Source: Siphonodentalium dalli
Taxonomy: Eukaryota > Mollusca > Scaphopoda > Gadilida > Siphonodentaliidae
Reading direction: 5' to 3'
Length of the DNA: 64,000 nt
NCBI GenBank assembly: GCA_032622095.1
Contig: CP136069.1
Span: forward strand, 100,034,278-100,098,277
Shown: one piece after another, positions 56,472 through 64,000 of the stretch
Layout: each line of letters begins with the position of its first letter
Position numbering within the stretch: the first letter of the stretch is position 1
The notes under the pieces: generated by a model
The model's input: only the letters and a program-made list of their open reading frames with translations
Database searches by the model: none
What the model was told of the DNA's origin: nothing
Translations under genes and position numbers: made by a program

Positions 56472-58889
56472 ATTTTCTACCCAAGTTACTATGCTATCAA
56501 CCGCAAGAACTTTAAAACCTAGAAAATTTATTAGATAAAAATTAATTGCCAGGTACCAGTGGTGAAGGCCTTGTTCGCAGTATAAGGAAACGGGGCCCCT
56601 TGAAGTTAAATGATTCACTATTCAAGACTTGGCAGATAGTTCGGATGCATAACGTTCTGGAATATAACACTCAGCAGATAGAAGATTAGCAGGTTGGAAG
56701 CAATGAAGGAATAGAATAAAGGCGCAATGTTTTAGTTCTAAATATCAAGCTAAATTATAATAAAGATGGATGAGATGCTTTGAAAAAAATGGAGTGATAT
56801 ATATATTTTACGACGTAAAGATAGAATTAGTGGGTATGATTAAATTATCGGCGGTCATTTTTCGTAACCTAACCGCAGCAATGTAACCAGCGGACTCCAA
56901 AGCATGTGTTCTAGCGATGTCGGGTTTGATCACTTCCTCAGTTCATCTAACTGTGTCTGCAGAAGGGAATATATAGAACGGGAAGGTTCTATATATTCCC
57001 TGGTCTGCAGGTTGGAGCTAACGTGCAACGTGCAGAGCCAGGTGTGCTCGTTCGGAATCCGGATCATTTCAGTAAAAACTAAATAAAGTGTACTCTTTTT
57101 TCTAAATGGAACACATCGACCCTGCACGTTGAATGTTAGCTCTGGCCTACAGACATACTGACATCCAACTTTTAGTGTTAGATCGGTCCGAGTGTGGATT
57201 CTCGCTAGAAATCAAATAAAGTTGTCAACTATTTAAATTTCTTAGTACTGTCCCAACAAAATTGAGAAGTAATTTTCATAATAAAATCGTAATAAAACAA
57301 AAACTGCGTCGTCGCGGTGCTATTTTTCAAGTCGACTAAATCAATGTACTCCGCAATTGTGATCTGTGTACAGCCATCTAATATAGTTTTATTCTACCGA
57401 TTTTTATTTACAAACTTTATTTTTATTTCTAATAAAATGTTTATTTGACTTGTTTATGTTTTTGAGCTATTAATAATATGCACCTGAATTAAAAAGACCA
57501 ATATCATGATTTGACCAGTGAAGCAAATACAGTTCCGAGTCAACTCCAAGACACCTGCGCTGTTGCAGTGTTGGTGTTACTAAGGACGCCGTGTTGTTAT
57601 AACTCTTTTGGCCCTAGATATGTTCTCAATAAAACTGTCATTTGATTCGATTTTTCCCCTCATTTGTTGATATGTCGCCAAGGCAGCAACGTCATGAGGT
57701 GAAAGGTCACATTGTGCATAGTCCTTTCTTGGAGTTTAACACATGTAATCGCTAAAATTTAATACACAGTAGGCCTATAGGGGCCTAACATCAAACCGGT
57801 ATAATATAAACATCACGTATTGTATATAGTACGATGTCACCAGATGGAACAACCATTCGTGGTTACAGAATGCTCAGTTTAATTCAATTAATCGTGGCGA
57901 CCAAGGGGCAATAAAACTTTCAGATTGTTGACCTGTAGCTTTCCGTTTATTCTGAGAGTCACACGGCCAGGTGAAAATGCGATGTGAAGATGATGGCACG
58001 GGTATCATTATTTATGTCTAGATAGAATTGGGTATATTGTCAGATATAAAGCAAGTTTTCTGTCAGAGACTTCAGCAAGTGGATACAAAGGTATTGAGAA
58101 TATCAACTTTAATCTTGCTTTTAAAATATGGTGCCTTATAGATGCAACGAAACTTTATTTAGGTGGATTTTGAAAAAGTAAAAAAAAAATCCCCAAAAAA
58201 AAAAAATTCCCGACCTACCTACCTGGATTTTTTTGCTCATGAAATTGGAAACAGATTTTTTATTTTTTTTGGCAATCGTTGAGTACAGATATAAAGAGCA
58301 TACATGCATGAGAAAACCAATGTTGACGTAAATACGGACAAGCATACCACATAATGCCCTATTCATGTAGTTGCATACTGCAGTTTTTTTCGCTACATGT
58401 ACACTTGCCATGATTATTTGTCGCTTGAACTGACAGACTTACCGGACAATGTTTACAAAAATACTCAGTACTTGGATTCAGACTCTCATTTACACAAATC
58501 AAACAAAGGTCTAAAATCTGGCATACATGTGTGTTATGGAATTCCCATGATTCCTGGAACGACACTAGCACACAGCCTTGTATGGCAATTTTGTTGTTCA
58601 CTTACGTCATTCTTACAGATTGGGTCAATTTGTTATAGATTAGTTGGCGATAACATTACATGTCCTGCCATCGGACATAACTGTACGTGCGTAAGTTTAA
58701 GTTGTTAACTTCGTTATTATAGTGAATTTACTTTTCTGGTAAGAGCATTGTGGTCTGTAGAAAGCATGGAAATGGACCTGTCACCAAAGATTCAAGGAAC
58801 TCTGAACTATGGTAGCCGATTTCGAATCAGACAAACAATTTCAAATTGATTCGCAGGACCCTTGGTTAACCGGTCATGAAAATCATGTA

Positions 58890-59213
58890 ACCATTTCAGC
58901 CCTACATCCTGCAGCCATCTTGGATTTCACATTTGAATCCATCGGCACACCCTGCAGACCACATTTATTGGATAATTCGGGGTGACCTCAAGATGAGAAC
59001 TATCCAAATATTTTTCTGAAATTCGTTAAATAACATGGCTGACGGCAGCAATCTTAAATGTTTGAAATGAAAATAATTTCATCTACACTTGTAATACAAT
59101 CTCTTTACTGAAACTTTTTGACTTTCCTTTTTCGTTCTATTGACTGCTCAGCATAATATTAATGCCTCCCCAAGTTGAGCTACATTGTCATTAACACTTT
59201 CATTTGATTATCA
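58890..59213 (+). mobile_element. AGCTCAACTT-family 3' end, 17 nt before exon 12
   Basis: CATCCTGCAGCCATCTTGGA and later TTGAAATGAAAATAATTTCA, then CCCCAAGTTGAGCTACA, a decayed terminal palindrome (TTGTCATTAACAC) and TTTCAT. It belongs to the subfamily seen at 13491. The acceptor's pyrimidine-poor tract lies immediately after. Confidence 0.75.
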
Positions 59214-59230
59214 TTCATATTTTGTTGCAG

Positions 59231-59827
59231 GAGGGATAAGCGACAAGACCGCCCTATGCCTCCACCAAGGTTTGCTCGTAGAGGATATATGGAGGCGGGC
59301 AGAGGAGGCATGGGTTACGAGAGAGGATTTCGAGGTTTCCGAGGATCTAGGAGTAGAGGCAGAGGTGGTAGCGCCCCACCACCTGTAGTGTCAAAGAAAC
59401 CTCAGCTGATCAAAGAAAATTCCTCGGAGGTTGGAAATGAAGAATTGTGGGAAACTGCTTCGGAGAGTAGTAACCAGGATACAAAAAATGAGGCTAAGGA
59501 GTCTAAGGATATTAAGAATAATAACAATGTGCCGAGTAAAAAAAGTTTTTCTAGTCAGCGCCCTGCTTCTGATAGACAGTACAGGCGCAACGGAAGTGAT
59601 TCTTACAAATCGGCTAATGCAGACCGACCGAGGAATGCTACCAAAGAGAAATCCCCGCCCAATGCAAAAAACGGGCCAACCCAGCCGAAGACGGCTAACA
59701 GTACAAAGAACAGGAATGGATACGCACCAAGCCAAAAGGAAAATATCCAAACAGTGTACAGAATGGATAATGTGGTCCCAAATGATCAGACAGCAATCAA
59801 CAATGCAATTAACAGTTTAAATGTCAG
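59231..59827 (+). CDS. PRRC2: PRRC2-like, in-window exon 12 (WETASESS, SFSSQRP blocks)
   Basis: Acceptor CATATTTTGTTGCAG, donor GTCAG|GTATGC, phase 2 to 2, 597 nt (199 codons, symmetric). Order: second RGG-type region (GFRGFRGSRSRGRGG), NEELWETASESSNQD (human PRRC2A has NEEWETASESSD), SKKSFSSQRPASDRQYRR (human: KRSFSSQRPGMERQNRR), a Lys/Asn-rich linker, and a hydrophobic helix-like block YRMDNVVPNDQTAINNAI (human: FRLDQVIHSNPAGIQQAL). These three matched blocks in order make the family call secure. An alternative frame started by ATG in the same exon is noise. Confidence 0.95.
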
Positions 59828-59888
59828 GTATGCTCTGCAAAATATTCCTATTCTCAAAACTGATTGTAACTCAAAACATAACTCATTC

Positions 59889-62262
59889 TTAGCTCAACTT
59901 TAATTTGTTAAGTTTGAGCTATTGCCATTGCTTGGCATCCGTTGTCCGTGTGTGCGTCCATTAACAATTTCCTTTAACCCTTATTCCAACGTAACGGCTT
60001 TTGACGTCTTTTGTTGTAACTTGTAGCGTCCGTATCGTCTTTTGCCGGCTTAATATTAGTATTTTCGACACGAATTTGAGACGCGAATAAAGAGGAATAC
60101 TGACGATTTACATTGATTGTGTTTGTTCTGTTGATGTTTAAGATAATTAAGGCCACATATTAAACATTTTTTTCAATTGCTAGGCTTTAGATTTGCAAAA
60201 TGTTGACTTAGAATGCTGTTTTTGCCAACAAAATGTAAACAAACTAAATAGAAACACGTGGTCGCGATGAAGACTGAATTTGTTGTCAGAGACGCTTCCT
60301 GGTTGATTGCGTGATGCGTGACCGCGAGGGTAATCTATGTCACACAATGTCAACTTGAGATTGATATTTATATTGGAATATGTATTATTTCTTAGATGGT
60401 GAGTTTATATTTTCAAATAGTGCAATATAAACTTGTTTTCCCAGTCATAGTTAAAACAGCCACAGCGCAGCAAAATCTCATCGTAAAGGTTTCCGAACTG
60501 GCCGCTGGGATGTTTTTCCTGTCGAGTTCCATTATGATTGTCACTTCAGTCGTGAACAAATAAGTTTATAATAATTTTTTTTAATCAACTAAAAGTACAT
60601 GACAATGGAGGCACTTATTTACATCTTGCATTATTTTATATAGCCATCTGTTCAAGATTCCAAATACGCTGCGCAAAAATACCATCGACTGATCGATCGA
60701 TAGAAATCAATATAAAATGTAAATATCTCCCAGTTTGACATCAAGTCAGCCCAGTGCGAATGCTTCTAAATAAAGTTCACAGTTCACATGCAAATATCTC
60801 AAATTCATCTTGGGAAGCTTATTTGTGTGTATTCATATATAATTACCGAGTATAAAGTAATATGGTACTTATATCAACAAAACAAAAAATATTCCAAGCA
60901 CCGTATTTAGGGCACCTGCTGGCAAAAAAGCCGTTTTCTTACGGCTAAGTTAGCCCACTGCATGCCGTTTTGAAGGCGCTAGTTTTCTGTGATCTAATTA
61001 TCATCAATGGAAAACTCCACCCCTAAACTTGAGCCAATGAAATCAGTTCACACAATAGCATGGTTCTAATAATTGATTTCATTGGTTGTCAATGAAAACA
61101 TTTAATAAATCGACAACAAGAGACATGTGTTTTTTGCACGAAAATCGACAAACAACGTGACGTAATTGCTAATATTTTGCGCTTTTATCGCAAATCTTTT
61201 TACGACTTGTAAATTATTGGTTTATATGATCCATTCACATCTAATAAAAAGACTTTTGATTGAATTATTTTATTTATAATACGCTTTTTGTTTTAAAAAT
61301 CATGAGTTATTTTTTCAATCACGACAGGAGTATCGGCACGTGGGTAAACAAACTTAAAAGGACATTGACTTACCGGTACCATAAATTGGCATAAACTGAG
61401 TATTTTTTTACTCACATATCTGATAAAATGAAGATAAACAGTTGTTTTTGGCACATATTTAGTTCGACTACTGATATGTCTCCATTATCGTATACCAACA
61501 TCTATTCTTTAAATGAGAGCATGTTTGTTGTTGTATATCTGATGATACACATAGTACATGCTGTGGTCAGTGTGGGGGGGAAAATACCCAATTATGTTAT
61601 AACGTCAAATACCTGTTGGCTAACGTAAATACCTTTATACCTGGTGACGTTGGCTATATGACGTGGTGTAACTACAGGTGCTGTTGGGAAAAGGGTTAAC
61701 ACAGGCTGCAGGTTAACTACCTTTGATGGTATCACTATTAAATTTGGCTATTGACATTGACTTGATGGGTATGGGTCATTTTGGGGTCATTCGGCAAAAA
61801 AAACATGGCCAGCAGCGGCCATCATGGATTTCAAAATGCAATCATTAGCACAGGCTACAGGTTGTAATGTTTGTATGATCATCATGAAATTTGTCATGGA
61901 TGTTAATATTGACATGTAGATGGGAATGAGTAATTTTCGGCTCATTTGGCCATAATATATGGCATCCATCTTGGTTTTTACTCTTTGCATGACTAAATCC
62001 TTTGGCACATCTTAAGTCCACTTTCCTCATCCGATCATCGCCAAACATCATCTTGATCTTGATCTACTAGATGGGAGCTGTCAAATGTTTTTGATATTCA
62101 TTGGAAAACATAGCCGCCATTGGCCATCTTGGATTTTATTTTATATACATCTCTTAATGTTGATAATCTAGTATTACTTAGACATTTAAATTTTCTGCAT
62201 TCCTAATTGCTCAATTGAATGAATTATTCCCTTTCAAAGTTGTTACAGTGTTACTTTCATTT
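59889..62262 (+). mobile_element. AGCTCAACTT-family element split by piggyBac-like element
   Basis: The 5' hairpin TAGCTCAACTTTAATTTGTT...AAGTTTGAGCTA is followed by TTAACAATTTCCTTTAA, after which the insertion begins. It resumes with CACAGGCTGCAGGTTAAC. The 3' end near 62235-62262 is decayed (CAAAGTTGTTACAGTGTTAC, TTTCAT). Confidence 0.75.
59978..61695. mobile_element. Non-autonomous piggyBac-like transposon (1.7 kb)
   Basis: Flanked by TTAA on both sides (59974-59977 and 61696-61699). Termini CCCTTATTCCAAC and GTTGGGAAAAGGG are inverted with few mismatches. The left 290 bp is repeated at 38789. TTAA duplication and CCC-starting termini are the hallmark of piggyBac. The longest internal frame is 66 codons, so there is no transposase. 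Confidence 0.85.
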
Positions 62263-62264
62263 CT

Positions 62265-63005
62265 GAATTCTGTTAAAAAACATGGCCGCCCGTGACCATA
62301 TTGGATTTCAAAATTGGATCCATCGGCATACCATGCAGCCTACAATTATTGGCAAAATGTTTTGAAAATTTACAGGCATGTTTGGGATCTCCTCTAGATG
62401 ATGATCGATTTCTGATGAAAAACATGGCATCTTGTCTTCTAATCTTTGCATCACTAAATCCTTTAGCACACCCAACAGGCCACATCCCTCATCCGATTGT
62501 TACCAAACATTATATGGATCCTCGGGGTTGCCATAACAATTTCCATTAGCACGGGCAACAGGTCGTTTGTCTTGGCTGTTGACATTGACATGTAGATGGG
62601 AACGAGTCATTTTGGGGTCATTCGGCCAAAAAACATGTCCGCCAACAGCCATTTTTGATATCAAAATGCAATCCATTAGCACGGGCTACAGGCCGTACTG
62701 TTTGTCTGTTCATCATGAAATTTGTCGTGGATGTTAATATTGATGACGAGTTATTTTGGTGTCATTCAGCCAAAAAACATGGCCGCCAGCAGCCATCTTG
62801 GATTTTACTCTTTGCATGACTAAATCCTTTAGCACGGGCTACAGGCAGCTATCTTTGGTCGGATCATCATGAAATTCATGGATGTTAACATTGACATGTA
62901 GATGGGAACGAGTCATTTTGGGGTCATTCGGCCATAAAACCTAACCGTCGGCAGCCATTTTGGATTTTACTCTTTGCATGACTAAATCGTTTGGCACGGG
63001 CTACA
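62265..63005 (+). mobile_element. AGCTCAACTT-family tandem units, truncated
   Basis: About five units with AACATGGCCGCC, CCATCTTGGATT and CTTTGCATGACTAAATCCTT blocks. It breaks off at GGCACGGGCTACAAAATTTA, with no 3' end. Confidence 0.7.
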
Positions 63006-63164
63006 AAATTTATTCAATATCTGAAACCAGATATGAATAGAATTTTTTTTAATTGTCTCTTTTAGGTTGGTTGTATCTAAATTGAACCCTATGTTATATA
63101 GAGTTTTATAAAAGTTTCTTTGTGTACTTTGTATTGGAAGTGTGCACTTTATCATTTGTTTCAG

Positions 63165-63262
63165 AAATAAAAAATCGGATCTGACAGACGTGTCAAAGCC
63201 ACTGAAAGCTGAGAAAGAAAAGAAAGATGCATTAGCTAACATCGACATAAATAATTATGCCA
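63165..63262 (+). CDS. PRRC2: PRRC2-like, in-window exon 13
   Basis: Acceptor TTTGTTTCAG, donor GCCA|GTAAGT, phase 2 in and 1 out, 98 nt. It encodes SDLTDVSKPLKAEKEKKDA and then LANIDINNYA. The strong splice sites and continued frame support it. The KPLKAEKEKKDALANIDINN stretch has the look of a conserved block, but I cannot align it to a vertebrate residue range from memory. The gene continues beyond the window, since the frame ends in phase 1 with no stop. Confidence 0.85.
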
Positions 63263-64000
63263 GTAAGTATTTTTTATATAAATTTTAGTGCTGGATATTT
63301 TCTGAATTGTGCCAGTGCCAGTATTAAATTGATTGGGAACAGTATGCAATTTGCTCACACACATATAAAGTAATAAACACGTTCAACTATTACACTAAAC
63401 CAGACCATTCGGAATACCAGTGAATTCCTCGCCCATATATAGCTATGCTCTCAGTAAGCGACCTGCTTCAACGGGGTGTACATTGGTTAACCCTTTAACT
63501 GCTGTATATGGATATATAATGTATTACTGGCCAGGCATGATTGAAGTGGCATCGCATCGCTATTTGTTAAACCAGGCTTTCCGCTAGGTTTTGGGGAACG
63601 GGTCCTGTATCCGCCGAGGGGGAAAATGCAGTCAATGTTTTCAATGTCGTGCAAACACTAGTGGACCTACTTTTGTTGTATCGGTCAATAGAAGAAACAG
63701 AGAGTAGATTTGCTGATCGTTTTGCATCCATTTTCTACCTAAGTTACCATGTTAACTTTAACACATAGAAAATTTATTAGATAAAAATTAATTGCTGTAA
63801 ACACGTTTTTTAATTGCTGTAAACACGTTTTTTACACCCTCAAGCAAATTTTTTACTAAATTCCTTTTGTGCCCTTATATGGCATTTGTAACAGTTTAAA
63901 ACATATTATAATAATTTATAACTGCAAAAACACCATATTTATGTTACTGGGACCTCATATGGGTATGTGTCTTAGTAGAGATGACATTAAGCTATATGGC
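63263..64000 (+). other. Start of intron 13
   Basis: AT-rich intron containing an intact copy of the dispersed repeat (about 63567-63805) that is interrupted at 50784. It has a direct duplication of TAATTGCTGTAAACACGTTT at its end. No exon was found before the window end. Confidence 0.7.
63567..63805 (+). repeat. Uninterrupted copy of the dispersed repeat hosting the 5.4 kb element
   Basis: Reads CTGTATCCGCCGAGGGGG through GCATCCATTTTCTACC to AGAAAATTTATTAGATAAAA without a break, so it serves as the empty-site reference for 50645-50783 plus 56472-56550. Confidence 0.85.

Larger units (their letters stand above)
50613..59230 (+). other. Intron 11 (8.6 kb)
   Basis: The largest intron. It consists mainly of a dispersed repeat (50645-50783, resuming at 56472) split by a 5.4 kb inverted-repeat element and its 311-bp neighbour. 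Sequence from 56560 to 58880 is AT-rich and holds no recognised feature. The last 330 bp is an AGCTCAACTT-family 3' end. Confidence 0.65.
59828..63164 (+). other. Intron 12 (3.3 kb)
   Basis: Begins, after 61 bp, with an AGCTCAACTT element that is split by a piggyBac-like element and resumes at 61700. A further run of about five units (62500-63005) ends abruptly about 160 nt before exon 13. Confidence 0.7.
10196..63262 (+). other. PRRC2: PRRC2-like gene, internal part (13 exons)
   Basis: Thirteen exons, all with AG acceptors and GT donors, concatenate to 3286 nt: 1095 codons plus one base, with no stop and consistent phases at every junction. The order of conserved blocks follows vertebrate PRRC2A/B/C (formerly BAT2): acidic W-x-Q-R-R segment and E/R coiled coil, Pro/Met-rich block, charged linker, Lys/Glu-rich tract, Arg/Gly region, SRRGRG, WETASESS, SFSSQRP and a hydrophobic helix. 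The family's N-terminal BAT2 domain must lie upstream of the window and the C-terminal part downstream. Known family role: large cytoplasmic RNA-binding proteins linked to stress granules and translation initiation (leaky scanning), with PRRC2A reported as an m6A reader. Introns range from 445 bp to 8.6 kb and are mostly repeats. Confidence 0.9.

Overview
The window is AT-rich, intron-dense, repeat-laden nuclear DNA from an invertebrate animal. A mollusc is the most likely source, because the commonest repeat has the layout of molluscan 'pearl'/Helentron-derived elements; this is inference from repeat style, with no database search.

One gene is supported. Thirteen internal exons on the + strand (10196-63262) join in a single open frame of 1095 codons, with GT-AG introns and matching phases at all twelve junctions. 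The product is a PRRC2 (BAT2, proline-rich coiled-coil 2) protein. Recognisable family blocks occur in the family order: an acidic stretch then an E/R-rich coiled coil (exon 1), a Pro/Met block (exons 3-4), a Lys/Glu-rich tract and RGG-type arginine-glycine region (exons 9-10), an SRRGRG block (end of exon 10), WETASESS and SFSSQRP blocks and a hydrophobic helix-like block (exon 12). The 5' and 3' ends of the gene lie outside the window. Vertebrate PRRC2 proteins are cytoplasmic RNA-associated translation factors.

Everything else is intronic or upstream repeat DNA. 1-10195: nested Helentron-like elements, including a 17-unit tandem array. 10418-16221 (introns 1-3): Helentron-like fragments and a hAT-type element with target duplications. 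16369-23262 (intron 4): old tandem repeats, a complete Helentron-like element, and a 2.7 kb GC-ended insertion inside another element. 23366-35357 (introns 5-6): complete short elements and a head-to-tail pair of long ones. 35540-45136 (introns 7-8): paired hairpins, a second hAT-type element, and piggyBac-like pieces. 47102-50503 (intron 10): a 354 bp foldback MITE and a 122-bp tandem array. 50613-59230 (intron 11): a 5.4 kb terminal-inverted-repeat element abutting a 311 bp relative. 59828-63164 (intron 12): a 1.7 kb piggyBac-like element with TTAA flanks, inside a Helentron-like element.

The most notable pattern is that at least four repeat families with unrelated terminal sequences share one plan: a terminal motif folding into a 5' hairpin, a GTCCGTCC-type microsatellite, a related core (TGAAATTTGGTATGGATGTT-like), then the reverse complement of the 5' motif, a short palindrome, and in three of the four a CTCTTGTT-like end. 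Their 3' ends lie within about 60 nt upstream of four of the twelve in-window splice acceptors, and nearly all lie in gene-sense orientation. No transposase, helicase, rRNA, tRNA or CRISPR was recognised.
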